Shown: positions 1 to 10,775 of the stretch, in pieces
Position numbering within the stretch: position 1 is the stretch's first letter
Layout of the letters: each line of letters starts with the position of its first letter
Assembly: GCA_026122225.1 (NCBI GenBank)
Contig: JANEZZ010000464.1
Location: 27,501-91,500 of the forward strand
DNA from: Heloderma charlesbogerti
Taxonomy: Eukaryota > Chordata > Lepidosauria > Squamata > Helodermatidae
Direction: 5' to 3'
DNA length: 64,000 nucleotides
Made by a program: the position numbers and the translations under genes
The notes under the pieces: model-generated
What the model was told of the DNA's origin: nothing
The model's input: only the letters and a program-made list of their open reading frames with translations
The model's database searches: none

Positions 1-454
1 GAGGTTGTTGTATATTCTTCTCAAAATGAGCGGATTGAATACATGGCTACCATATTCCCTAAAAAGTGTCAATTTTGACTTGGGCCTCTTTGTCCCTGAA
101 GCTGTTTGGTGCGTTTCTCCATTAGTGCAATTTTAATTTATTTTTAATTTTCATTTTATTAGTGGGATTTTATTTTATTTTGAAATACAGTCAACAAAAT
201 AAAGGCAACGAAAAGAAGAAGAGGAGCATACATCAGAATAAATCAAGCTCACTAAAGAAACAAAGGAATTAATTTAGTATAATTCTTAGTCTATAATTGA
301 TGTGCTTATGGAACGTCAACAATAAGATTTCATATATTTCATTTCTATACCGCCAAATAGCCAAAGTTCTCTGGGCCTAAGTAGGGCCTTGATACCTAAA
401 GAGGAAAAAAAAATACAACTTATACAGCATATAAAAGGAGTGTGTGTTATTTTT
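1..454. other. AT-rich non-genic stretch
   Basis: No gene is visible. Around 340-370 there is a short match to the common reptile LINE 3' end that reads in reverse ('ctataccgcc' followed by an agccaaag-ttctctgggc motif), suggesting a decayed L2-type tail on the minus strand. The rest is AT-rich sequence with no recognisable structure. Confidence 0.4.
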
Positions 455-850
455 GTGGGCATTTCTACACCAGCCTAAAATCTTGCATTTAAAACGGGGC
501 TTTCTGCTTCCGTTTTAAATGCAGGATCATGACAAGCTCCCTTTACACGCGCTGCCTCCCCACCCTCCGCCTTCTCCCTGTATCTGAGTCTTCCATTATC
601 TTTCATGGATCTCGCTCCTCTTCTTGCCGCTTTAACTCTTTTCACAGAGGAAACTGAAGCGGAACACAAGGGGGTAATTTGATAGCTCATGATCTGCGAT
701 CTATTTGAAAACGGAACTGAGGGCATTTAGTGCAGGAGGGTCACGGCAGGGTGACGGCGTCATGGAAAGAGCCCGCAAACTTCCGTGAAGGAGCAATCTC
801 AATCGCAGGATAAAAGCTCCGTGCGGTAGGAGCTCTGTGTGTATGCGTGT
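455..850. mobile_element. Possible decayed DNA transposon with internal hairpin
   Basis: The left edge ('gggcatttctacaccagcc') resembles both ends of the element at 5297-5683, which suggests a shared family. Inside it, 484-525 forms a strong hairpin: an arm containing gcatttaaaacgg is followed after a few bases by ccgttttaaatgc. The right edge is not certain and no target duplication was found. The call is an inference from similarity and internal symmetry. Confidence 0.35.
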
Positions 851-911
851 ACTAGACAGAAAAAAATTAGGCAACTGTACTTGGCTGGAATTTGTTCAAG
901 AGTTTGAAGAG

Positions 912-960
912 TTTCGGGGGTTGGACTCGATGGTCTTGTGGGCCCCTTCCAATCTATGAA
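912..960 (+). repeat. CR1 LINE 3' end fragment
   Basis: The sequence ggttggactcgatggtct followed by a ggccccttccaatctatga motif is the typical 3' end of CR1-type LINEs, which are normally 5'-truncated. Only about 50 bp remain. Confidence 0.6.
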
Positions 961-1152
961 TAACACAGGAAATAAATGGAAACCAGGGTGCCATAATATC
1001 ATGCTTCAGGTTAGGATTCCTTGCTTGCTGAATAAGTTCATACATGGCCGTAGTCTCCCAAATTTGATCAGCCTGCTGGCTCTTCCTTTGGTTGCTTTGG
1101 AGATGTCCAGTTACACGCTGCACGTGACTTTGTGGCTGTATATGATTGCTTA

Positions 1153-1281
1153 GGGGTGCAATCCTATGCATGGTAAGACAGAAAAAAAAAATCCTACAAC
1201 TCCCAGCATTCCCCAGCCAGCATGGCTGGCTGGGGAATGCTGGGAGAGGTAGGACTAAACATGCATAGGATTGCATGTCCA
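1153..1281. mobile_element. Palindromic miniature element, GCAATCCTATG family
   Basis: The element is a near-perfect inverted repeat. Its left arm runs from gcaatcctatgcatg through cctacaactcccagcattcc, and its right arm repeats the same bases in reverse complement, ending cataggattgcat. It belongs to the same family as the better preserved copy at 5812-5939. A half copy (one arm, ending aaacatgcatag) lies at about 1860-1917. No coding capacity. Confidence 0.7.
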
Positions 1282-2860
1282 GGGTCTAAAATTACCTAGC
1301 TGCACCATGGCCTGGACAAAGAGAAACACAGAACAGAAATATTGGAGACCATATAGAAGCCTTACTTATCGCTGCTTTATTCTTACGTATTGGCTTCTGA
1401 TGCTTTCCCTTCCTCCAAGGACCCCTCCGAGGGCAAACGAAGTGGCAGCTCTAGGGGCAGCTTCTCGCTCCCTGCCTCCGACTGGGAGCAGCAGCATTGC
1501 CTCGCTCACCTCCACAGCCTCTGTTATGTTCCCTCTGTATGCGCATGTATTTTTTTGGTATTATTTCCTTGGAATTTGGCGCCCCACTTAACTTGGCGCC
1601 CTAGACGACTGCCTAGTTTGCCCGTATGGGTGGGCTGCCCCTGCTTTGGAACGAACTCTGGATTGATGTTAGAGTGGTTCATATTTGCTTTGCACGGCTC
1701 TGTGTGTTATTTCATTCCCACTGTTCTGTACCAGAAATCCCGAAATGAAGGAAATACTTAACCGCCTCAAACCCCGGAGAGCAGCTGCGAGCCGTATTCG
1801 ACAGTACTGGGCTAGATGGACCAGAGAACCTTGTTCTGCAATCTCACATTGCAAGCAAGCCTGGGAGCTGGAATGTGAGAGCTGTAGGGCTTTTTTTTTT
1901 TTGCCTAAACATGCATAGTACGGGGGCCTAATGTACCCCAATCCTGGAATCCTGAATGACTTGCTTTCAGGATTATGCATTACGTAATTACAGCGTTACG
2001 TAATTACGAGATGTGCAATTATGCATTATGGGATGTTGTCCTCTTGGTCTCTTAAGGCCTGTGCTGCCCCCACCTGGACACAAGAGGGAGACCCAGCACC
2101 ATGCTTAAATTTGGGCATTCGCATTCCTTGAACGTGGGATAAAAACTTTGCCGCATAGAACAGTGTCTCTGAGCACAAACCTGCCACTGTCGGCTCAAAG
2201 CCACAGGTCTAAATGTGCACGGTGCTCAAAGAGCGGTGTGCAAGGACCCACATCTAAGATGCAGTTTCCAGTGAGATGCTGGAAGATAATGCAGCATTCA
2301 AAGGAGGCTGTTGTGGTGTTATCGTCTTGAACTTGCATGTTACCTTCCAGCATTTGGGAAGAAATTGCTGTTTGGGATGTGCTGCTGTATGCTTGATGCT
2401 GGGTAACTTGCATATCCGAAAGATCTAGAGACAGTTAGTACGCCTCTAAAACTGCCTACCATTTTTGCTGTCCCTGCTGCTGTGCCTTTAAAAACAGCTC
2501 AGCAAACAGAAATTGAGCAGGTCATGTGTTCGGATCATTTATCTCTCTGCTGGGAAAAGCCTTTTCTTGGTTAGTGTGTGTGAGAGGAGAGGGAGCGGGA
2601 GAATCAGACTGTTAAAGACAAAGTAGCATTTTAAAGGTTGGCAGCCCTAGCATCAGCAAGTGCACCCTTCCTCCTTTGCAATCCTATTATTAAATTTATT
2701 TATTTATTTTATTACATTTCTTAAATAGCCTCATCAGGGGTGCAATGGAGTGCAGATCCAAGACTTTGTTCAGACCAGGAGTGGTGACTTCATCTACCAG
2801 AGCTCCAGGGTCATTGGCGGACCCTCCTTGCTCTGGAAAGTGGATGAAGTGATAACGAGG
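1282..2860. other. Non-genic stretch with small repeat remnants
   Basis: No gene is visible. About 1578-1640 resembles the end of a widespread amniote DNA transposon (ggcgccctagacgactgcc). The half-palindrome at 1860-1917 belongs to the GCAATCCTATG family. At 1983-2012 the sequence tacgtaattac occurs twice within 20 bp. A TTTA-rich tail lies at about 2690-2720. The remainder shows nothing I recognise. Confidence 0.4.
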
Positions 2861-2864
2861 CTTT

Positions 2865-3300
2865 CAAGTTTGGGGCGGAGCAGCAGAGAGCAGTGATCTT
2901 CACTATTTTTCAAGCAGAAGGTGCTTTGGCTTCAGGCACTGCCACCGAGGCCGCTTAGGGGCTTGTCCAGTGCATCTGTGAAGCTCCCTGATGAGGTCCG
3001 CCTGGCCCTATTATTATCTTTTAGGCACCAGGTTAAGACCTCTCTCTTTTCCCAGGCATTTAGCAGCACTTGATGAGTTTTAATCAGTCCTGGATGTGTT
3101 TTTAGTTATGGCTAATAGTTCAAAGTTGTTTTTAGTTATATGTTGTTTGTGTATATTATCTGTGTGCTTTTATGTGCTTTTTTGTAAATGGCTTTTCGGC
3201 TTTTTATATTGTATTTAATGTTTTAACTTTTGTAAACAGCCCAGAGAGCTTTGGCCAAGGGGCAGTATGGAAATGCAAATCATCATCATCATCAGGACAG
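2865..3300 (+). repeat. L2-type LINE 3' end
   Basis: From about 2990 the sequence follows the L2 C-terminal coding tail and 3' UTR: ctttctcttttcccaggcattt-like text, then ttgtttttagttatatg, then the cagcccagagagctttgg motif and a short tandem cat repeat at the end. It closely parallels 63560-64000, so the two are the same subfamily. The open reading frame is broken. Only the 3' end survives. Confidence 0.75.
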
Positions 3301-4029
3301 CTATCCAATCACATTGCTGTTTGCCTCTTGGGCTCCTCCCCCACCACAGCTAATTGGCTGATAGCTCATGCACTCTCCTCTTCCCTCCTCCCCCAGCCAC
3401 CTTACAGCTGACAAACAGCAGGAGTCCCCACCCCCGAAGCTTCCTCCGGTAGCCCAGATCGCAGCAGCCAGCCCATCACCAAAGCAAATAACAGGACAAA
3501 TCTAAAGCGCCCTTGCCAAGAGTGAGCACCTTCTGCAAAAAGAGAGAGAATCAGAGAGGTGAAGAGCCACCAGTAACCCTCAGGCCTTGCAGTGAAGAAC
3601 CCTGGCGCAGAGGAATTCGGAAAATGAGGAAAATAAGCAGAGGCTGAAGACTTTCCTTTTCTCTGATGGGGTTCCTACTTCATGCTAGCGGTTTACATAG
3701 TGACGCTTCTTCGCACGATGGTTCGCATTTCCGATTTAAAGCCGAAGGTTGCATTTCGGCTGGCTGGAGATCTCTTGTTAATGCTCAAGGGCTTTTATAA
3801 ATTCAACTCAGTCAGAAGCAAGCGCCGCTGAGTTCGATAGAACAAACTTCCCCGGGTCATTGTGCACAGGGTGGCGGTCATGCTGATCCTAATAAATTGG
3901 ATCTTGTACTATGTGCTGCTCCTCCTTGATGTATGTTGCCATGTATGCATGTTGCCATGTGTGTGTTACATGTTGTCCTGATGAGCTTCAGAACATCAAG
4001 ATTACCATGAAACCACTGGAGGCTGGCGA

Positions 4030-4165
4030 CTGCCTTTTCAGTCCCCAAAACGGGCTCACCACCTCGGAGAGCTCCTTTAGAGTTCTGGTTGGTTCTGACT
4101 GCAACCCACAGCAGATTCACAGCCCCACTGAAATCGGAGCCACCAGCCTCCGCTGCATGAAACCC
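4030..4165. repeat. Dispersed repeat, 'gctcctttagag' family
   Basis: The sequence gctcctttagagttctgg, ggttctgactg, then aatcggagccaccagcctcc recurs at 4831-5011, 19168-19262 and 52140-52245. The copy at 52 kb is preceded by an 'acaaaatggc' segment, so these may be the 3' part of one longer element. The class is unknown to me. A 171-codon minus-strand open frame across it has no recognisable protein content. Confidence 0.6.
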
Positions 4166-4830
4166 CTGAACATCTCCTTGGCTAGAGAAATGGAAGCTCC
4201 ACATAGAAAGGCACGCTATCTTTGAGTACCAAGTGTGAGACACAAACAACAGCGGGGAGCTGAATGCCATTTCCTTTGAGGTCCAGCTTCTTAGCTTCCC
4301 AAAGTTATGTAGCTGTCCCCCCTTAGATACCAGGCTAAATGGGCCGATCAAGCCAGACAAGTAGCTAAATGAAAGCTCCATGTTCAGAGGCACTGTTCCT
4401 CTTTATACCAAGTGCTGGGGACTAGCAGCTGTGAGGGCTTCTCAAAAACAGGCCGGTGACTGGTAGGGAAACAGGATGTCTCGCCAGATGGCCCCCTGGT
4501 CTGATCCATCAGGGATTTCTGACGTTCTTGTGTTTACTGTTGGCTGCTATCCTAGCTCTGTCCTTATCCGTGAGTGATAAAAAGAAAGGAAGAAAAGAAA
4601 ATGAGGCAATAAATGCAATTATGGTTTGGCAAATATTTACACTTGGGCTTGAAAAATGAGGTAGTGAAATGCAAACGCACGATGCGGCAAAGAGACCATT
4701 TTCTCTCACCAGGCCTTCCCGCTGGACTTCCTCTCTCCTCTCCCCTTCCAGTGCTCCCAGAGTCCCAGTTCCCCAGAGGCTGATAAACTGAGGAATGGAT
4801 GTCTCCCCCTGCCCGCGACAAACACACCAG

Positions 4831-5011
4831 TGGAGGTGGGGGGCTCCAATGTCAGTGGGGCGGTAAATCCGCTCCGGGTTTCAGTCAGAACCAGTCAGAA
4901 CTCTAAAGGAGCTCTCCAAAGTGCAGATAGCTCCTTTAGAGTTCTGACTGGTTCTGACTGAAACCTGGAGCGGATTCACCACCTCACTGACATCGGAGCC
5001 CACCGCCTCCT
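4831..5011. repeat. Long inverted repeat with 15-bp loop (two head-to-head copies)
   Basis: Two copies of the 'gctcctttagag' repeat lie head to head. The left arm is 4831-4913, the spacer 4914-4928 and the right arm 4929-5011. The innermost parts of the arms (ctctaaaggagct against agctcctttagag) are exact. Pairing continues to the outer edge with few differences, giving a stem of about 80 bp. Confidence 0.85.
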
Positions 5012-5296
5012 CTGACACACACATTATTGTCTCCACTGACATCTCCAACGTTGCCTATATTCCCACCTATCATATGGGATTAACTCTGGACCCGGTCTCA
5101 CATGGATTCCCGAGTGAGAGGGCGACCACTTATGAATAGCCAAAAATGAGGAAATGCATCACCAAAAAAAGGGGACAAAAGAGGACAATGATTTCCATAC
5201 CATACGCTCATTTATATGCATAGATGCAAATTTAGAAATAATTCTTAAAACTGAAATATAAATACAGTCCATCTCACCATACTGTGGAAGACTGTG

Positions 5297-5683
5297 ACTA
5301 GGAGCCTTTCTACACGAGGCTTTTATTGTGCGCTTGTGATTCCTCACTCGTGGTAGATTGCGGTCCTGTACATGTCATTGTCATCCTCCTGAGCCTCTCC
5401 CGTGCTTCGCAACCATTATCACGTTTTGTTTCCTAATGAGGAAAGTCTGGTATTTTTCTCAATGGCATTATAGGAGTCTTGTGTATTTGCACAATTCAGC
5501 TATACCATAGCACCATCTAGTGGTTGTGTAATGGAACATATAGAACATGTAGAAAGGCAGAGAAAGAAACCCCCAGGAAAAAAGCACATGTAAAGGAGCC
5601 AAGCTTAATCCCGCAAAGACTCCAGAAGCAGAAGCCCCGGTAAAGGTTCAGGATAAAAGCTGCAAGTAGAAATGCCTGTAATT
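5297..5683. mobile_element. Possible DNA transposon remnant
   Basis: The left edge reads gagcctttctacacgagg and the right edge gtagaaatgcctg, whose reverse complement gives caggcatttctac. The two ends therefore form a short imperfect terminal inverted repeat, which is also seen at the left edge of the element at 455. There is no coding capacity and no confirmed target duplication. Confidence 0.4.
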
Positions 5684-5811
5684 TCCCCTGGCTTCAAACT
5701 ATGCGGACTGCAACTTGATGGGCTGATTAGGGAAGTCTGGCCCTAGTGACTGAACATGTCACTGCAGGTTTTGACCACATGGACACATTGAAATTAATTA
5801 AAATTGATTAA

Positions 5812-5939
5812 GGGCTCATTCCTATGCATGTTTAGACAGAGAAAAGGCCTACAGCTCCCAGCATTCCCCAGCCAGCTGGCTGGGGTATGCAGGGAGTTGT
5901 AGGCCTTTTCCCTGTCCAAACATGCATAGGATTGCGCCC
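5812..5939. mobile_element. Harbinger-like palindromic MITE with TAA target duplication
   Basis: This is a 128-bp near-perfect palindrome. Its ends are gggctcattcctatgcatg and, in reverse complement, gggcgcaatcctatgcatg. The centre is ccagccagctggctgg. A 3-bp TAA lies immediately on each side (5809-5811 and 5940-5942). Three-base TWA duplications with GGGC-type ends fit the PIF/Harbinger superfamily. The superfamily call is an inference because no transposase is present. Confidence 0.75.
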
Positions 5940-6175
5940 TAATGCATTTAAAAAACAAAATAACCCCGACGTCCACACCTCTTGGGTTCTCTTAGTATGC
6001 TTGCCAAGTTTCGGGTATCGAGCACTGGTCTAGTGGAGTCAGGGCCCACGTGGCCGAAGCCCCAGGACATTTTGATGAGCACGGAGGGTCACCTGCACCC
6101 CTCCCAGACCTCCCTGTTCCCTTTGAGCTTAGCTGCACAGCAGCTGGGAGGAAATGGTTTTTCCCAGTAACAGAG

Positions 6176-6405
6176 AGCGAGAGAGAGAGAGCGGTATAGT
6201 GGTTAGAGTGTTGGACTGGGACTCAGGAGTTCTAGTCCCCACTTGGACATGAAGCTCATTGGGTGAGCTTCATGTCCTCACCTACCTCACAGGGTTGTTG
6301 TGAGGATAACATGGAGAGGAGGAGGAGGAGAATGTAAGCTGCCCTGTGGGTTCTTTGCAAGAGGAAAAAGGCAGAATATAAATGATGTAATAAATTATAT
6401 ATCTA
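6176..6405 (+). repeat. MIR-type CORE-SINE
   Basis: The copy has a tRNA-like head (ggtatagtggttagagtg, box B-like gttctagtcccc), then the conserved core (cacctacctcacagggttgt, tgtgaggat) and a tail ending in gcagaatataaatgatg-type sequence. This matches the MIR layout of head, core and LINE-derived tail. A GA tract (6176-6192) precedes it. Other copies lie at 34173, 59574, 60665 and 52250. Confidence 0.8.
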
Positions 6406-6756
6406 TCTATATCTATATATAAAATTACCTATATCTATACACACAATTGATAGAAATTAAAGAATATGTATTTATCCCTGTTTTGCCAATTGCTTTACTA
6501 ATGCTCTCTCCCCCCCCCCTTCAGTGGTGGTGGTGCTAGGTGTATGTGCATATGTATACACACACACACACATCGTCTCACACACCCACCCTCTCTTACA
6601 CACACAGGGCTAGATGTGGATCATCACAGCTGCCTGCAATTTTGAACCCTCCTTGGGGGCAATTTCCCAGTACTGGAAGAGGTTGGACACCCCTGCTCTG
6701 AAGATATAGGAGGATTCTAGCCCTCATGGTTTTGAGCAAAGGGATGCTTTAACTAG

Positions 6757-6830
6757 GAGCGTGCCTTAGACTGAGTCAGGCCGTTGGTCCATCTTGATGA
6801 CAGACTGGCAGCAGCCAGCCAGCCAGCCCT
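6757..6830 (-). repeat. tRNA-like SINE fragment
   Basis: The text ttagactgagtcaggccg and ttggtccatcttgatgacag corresponds to the 3' part of the SINE seen more fully at 43972-44182, in minus orientation. Only a fragment remains. Confidence 0.5.
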
Positions 6831-6879
6831 TCCCCAAACCCTTGCTGGTTCTTGGGCGAGAGTCTTTCGTTGTGTGCCG

Positions 6880-7940
6880 TACCCCTGCCCCCCCCCCCCG
6901 GATGGAACTGCTTCCTCCTTGCATCGGTCGCCACGGCCCATTCATTTGCCCCTCTCCCTCTGGGCCCAATCCGCACAACTGCCCAGGAGGAGAAAGCAAG
7001 GTGAGCGGAGGGTGCTGCCGCATGGCCTCGCTCTTGTCTGCTCGCGTGCTCAGCAGAGAGGCAGCGCCAGCAAGAAGCAGCGGCAGCGCTATGAGGACGT
7101 GGCAGCGCGCATCCCCTGGGTGTGGCCCTCGACAGGTGCCCAAATATGCTGACCCGTGGTGCTGGCCCTGGGCAGGTTATCCAGGTCTGCAGTTTCCGCA
7201 AAGAGCCTGCATTGAACTTTTTCTGAAACGTGTTCTCGTTACTTCTGGGAGCTGGAAATTTCCCCCGGCCCTCATAAAAACGCGTGCTGCCTGAGATGGG
7301 TTATAAACCGGAGGACGACTGCCTCGGCATATCTTGAGAGAAGCAGCGTCTTTTCTCGGTGCTTTGTGCTGGGCGTTTTAAAAGAGGGCAGGGGAAGAAG
7401 CCGGGAGGGTGCCCTGCCACGATACAATTGGTTGTCTCCAAGAAGGGTCATGCCCTCCACCGCCTTCTTCACTCGGGCTGCCAACGTCTTGGAGTGACCC
7501 TACTCCTGTGCGTTTACTTGGCTCCCCTTGATTTCAAAATGGTTGCTGTAACCATCACAGAAAGCTCTTCGGAGGCCAAAGCATCTGCCCAGAGAGGACC
7601 GGATGCATCTCTGCATCATTCGCTGTTTCGGTCCCATCTCCTTCCAGCTGACTTCTGTTGGGGAGGGGCCATTCTGCCCTCTCTCTTCACTGGGTGTCCT
7701 TGGATCACCTGACTGGGAAAGCGTGCATGCAGCATAGCAGCAGCATGGATGAATCCTCACTATTATCTTGCTGCTATTTGTGATTGGAGGTAACAGTGGG
7801 GATTCCTCTCCCTGCCTCCTCCCCAATCCCTGGTAGAGGCGGGGCTTGCGGTGGGGGCGGTGCTAGCGGGGCCAACGGGGCAGGGTCCGGAGAGGTGGCA
7901 CAGGCCTCCATGGGTCAGATGCGAAACCTTCAGATTAGGT
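6880..7940. other. GC-rich non-genic stretch
   Basis: Several overlapping open frames of 110-166 codons occur here on both strands, but none reads as a known protein. The segment around 7115-7180 (tgtggccctcgacaggtgcc) recurs near 45265-45310, which marks it as repeat-derived. The GC content keeps stop codons rare. I see no gene. Confidence 0.4.
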
Positions 7941-7954
7941 CAGATTAGGATTGT

Positions 7955-8520
7955 GGGCTGGGGGTTCTGCACCTCTGATTTCATCATTTTCATCATTTGC
8001 ATGATTTCGTCATTTTCATCATTCTGATTTCATCATTTTCATCAGGTTGGGCTGGGGGTTCTGCACCTCTGATTTCATCATTTGCATGATTTCGTCATTT
8101 TCATCATTCTGATTTCATCATTTTCATCAGATTGGGCTGGGGGTTCTGCACCTCTGATTTCATCATTTGCATGATTTCGTCATTTTCATCATTCTGATTT
8201 CATCATTTTCATCAGATTGGGCTGGGGGTTCTGCACCTCTGATTTCATCATTTTCATCATTTGCATGATTTCGTCATTTTCATCATTCTGATTTCATCAT
8301 TTTCATCAGGTTGGGCTGGGGGTTCTGCACCTCTGATTTCATCATTTGCATGATTTCGTCATTTTCATCATTCTGATTTCATCATTTTCATCAGGTTGGG
8401 CTGGGGGTTCTGCACCTCTGATTTCATCATTTGCATGATTTCGTCATTTTCATCATTCTGATTTCATCATTTTCATCAGGTTGGGCTGGGGGTTCTGCAC
8501 CTCTGATTTCATCATTCTTT
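7955..8520 (+). repeat. Tandem array, 85/94-bp units, with octamer motifs
   Basis: The motif gggctgggggttctgcacct starts at 7955, 8049, 8134, 8219, 8313, 8398 and 8483, giving spacings of 94, 85, 85, 94, 85 and 85 bp. The long units carry one extra 9-bp ttttcatca, so the pattern repeats every 264 bp. Each complete unit contains one ATTTGCAT octamer within runs of tcatcattt. The array stops 3 bp short of the hAT-like element that begins at 8524. There are no unique spacers, so it is not a CRISPR array. Confidence 0.95.
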
Positions 8521-8523
8521 GAC

Positions 8524-8850
8524 TAGGGATGTTGAAGAAATCCACAACAGAGTCACATGAGTTCGGATTCCACAGAGGACCAGCTTTTTCCCGGTCACAT
8601 GGATTCCGTGGACTTGGATACAGGTTTTTCACTTTTAAGGGGGGGATTAGCACTAATGCCCATTAGTGCAAATGCGTTGGTGTGAATTATTTGAAATTCA
8701 AATTAACTAGTGTGCATTAGCGCAAGTAGAATGAAATTCTGGTAAAAAAAAAAAAATCTTATCCCAATAATGACTGGATGTTGGGAAGAAAGACACCTGA
8801 CAAGCTGCCAAACACGGACAGAACGAATTTAACAAAATCCGCATATATGT
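8524..8850. mobile_element. hAT-like MITE, TAGGGATGT family (copy A)
   Basis: The copy begins tagggatgttgaagaaatcc and shares its arms with the copies at 17429, 48882 and 60878 (ggattccacagagga, then near the other end gcgcaagtagaatgaaatt and agaaagacacctgacaa). The right terminus is decayed, so the end is approximate. The core holds actaatgcccattagtgc-type self-complementary text. Non-coding. Confidence 0.65.
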
Positions 8851-8869
8851 CAGACATGGATCGTCCTTC

Positions 8870-9443
8870 CCCCTTCACAGTCAGCACCACAAGGAGAGAA
8901 AGTTTCAGGCTGTCCCTGCTTAATTTTGCTAGGAACTAGCTTCCTTACAAATGCAGATTCTAGGAAACTCTCAGTCTGCTTTAGGTCTCTAAACTACTAA
9001 TTTGGGATTTTTAATTAGAGGAGACGAACCGGGGGGTGGGGGTAAAGAAGTTGCTGACAGTTTGGGCATGAACCTCTCACGGCCAGACTTGCTTTGCAGG
9101 GATGCCCCTCCCTTAGGGATGCTCCCTCCTACGTTGGCTTCCAAGAGTGGCTATCCTGATGGAGCGTCTGAGCCCTGCCTCCAGCTTTTCCCACTTGGCT
9201 TTGCGACATGCCCTAGCATCTCTCAAGTCACACCCCTCTTCCTCCTCATGGAGTTCTAACGGTGGAGGGAAGGGGAAGTGACTTAGTCTGGGCGATCTGT
9301 TTGTCAAGGTCTTCGGAGGAATCTCCCAGCAACTTGGGAGAGATTCTTCTGGCCCCACCCCTGTCCTCTGATCTAGCCGCTCCAACTCTGATTCAGAGTT
9401 AGAGCTGTCAGACATCTCAGTGCTCTGGGACTCATCCCTGATA
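8870..9443 (-). repeat. Degraded LTR, related to the one at 42883
   Basis: The segment 9050-9250 matches the LTR at 42883-43457 (cagggatgcccctccc, gggatgctccc, ctctgcctc-type text, then ctagcatctctcaagtcac). The minus-strand start of the LTR would be near 9443 (ctgata, against ctgaca in the better copy). The other edge is approximate. A 100-codon minus-strand frame here is a chance LTR frame. Confidence 0.5.
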
Positions 9444-9996
9444 ATACCCCTATTCTTATCACAGAAGCAGAAGAGAAATAATAACCATCCTAAGATGTGG
9501 TTGCCTGTCGCACCTCTGCATAATTCTCTAAGGCTGAAATCTTCTTATACACATGTAGGCCTCAGAGCCTGGCCCTAACAGTGCCACTGAAGTGGAAGTA
9601 CAGAGGTTTGGTCGAGAGCAGGCTGTTATGATGATCATTACTACACGAGGAACCCGCAGTAAAATGTTGCAGCATGCAATGCTTCTGTTCGGCATGCCAG
9701 CTTTATTCAGAGGTCTTTATCTGATGAAGCACAGATCAACTATTGCTTAGAAACTTATACCACTAGAATAATCACCCATCAGCGTCCAGGTTACAAATTA
9801 AAATTTCCTGTGTCAAAAACAGTAATTGGCTCAGAGAATAACGATCCTTGAGGAAGAAACACGCCTATCCTTCATTGACCAAATGACCTTGTGTCAAGGT
9901 TCCCCTTATGACCTGGACCCTGTGAGCAACTCCTTAAGGATCTCTTGCCTCCTTAAGATTCCCACCTTCTTTCATTTACCTTCCCCTTTCCAATAG

Positions 9997-10631
9997 TGTG
10001 AGGTTTAGGCTGTAGGCGTGGGGTGATCAGCACTTCAGACACTTGGGTTTTAAACACAACAGTTTACTGGTAAATTAAAGCAAGCAAATCACAACGCAAG
10101 GTATTTACCCAACAGAACTGAGTGATACAAAAGGCATTAAGAGAAGATAAAAGTTGCAAAACGCAAGTTCCTTTATCCTAGCTGTACTTAGACTTCTCCA
10201 AGCTACTTCGTCCTGCTCCCTCTTCCTGCTCTGGTCTGTCTGACACTGCTCTTACTGGCTCTCTCACTCTCTTTATATATCCTGCCTCAAAACCAAAAGT
10301 ACTGCTTCAAACCTGAAGAAAACTTAACTGGGGAAATGAAATTAAAACTTAACCGAGGAAATGAAACTACTTCTCTCAGGGATACCCCCTCCCAACAGAA
10401 AAACCCAGGCCTCTAGTCCAGATCTTTTTACCTTTCCTTGCCTCTGTAGGCCTCAAACCTTCACACCTTGAAATTAAACCACAGTTCAAAACGTTGTGAG
10501 AAGCAACTATCCTATGAGTAGCAACTTCTGAATTCACTGAGTTCAAAGTGGTCGTTTTTGCAAAAACGACTAGAATAATGGTGCTCCAGCTGGCAATTAA
10601 ATCTTGTCTGTGATCATAAACTTTCATCACA
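9997..10631 (-). repeat. Probable LTR
   Basis: The ends are tgtga and tcaca, which form a short inverted repeat. Read on the minus strand there is a TATA-like box (aggatatataaagagag, complement of about 10268-10285). Downstream lies a poly(A)-signal-like cagtaaactgttgtg stretch, as expected for U3-R-U5 order. I could not find a target duplication, so the exact edges are uncertain. Confidence 0.45.
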
Positions 10632-10775
10632 GCAGACTTGGGTTGCTTGACAGGAACTGCAATATCCTGTACTTTCAGTGAACAACGTTAGAAGCTTCTG
10701 CTCAGACTTGGGACAGTCAGGTTGGAGATCTCAGAAACTAGACAGAAAATTTAATAGGTATGTATGGCATAAATT

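Noticed and set aside
3878..4393. 171-codon open frame on the minus strand
   Set aside because: It overlaps the dispersed 'gctcctttagag' repeat, has no recognisable domain, and no splice or promoter context supports it.
6794..7294. 166-codon plus-strand frame
   Set aside because: GC-rich, overlapped by similar-length frames on both strands, no family features, and part of it recurs near 45265.
7955..8520. Regular repeats resembling a CRISPR array
   Set aside because: Whole units are repeated with no unique spacers, and the context is a vertebrate genome. It is a tandem satellite.
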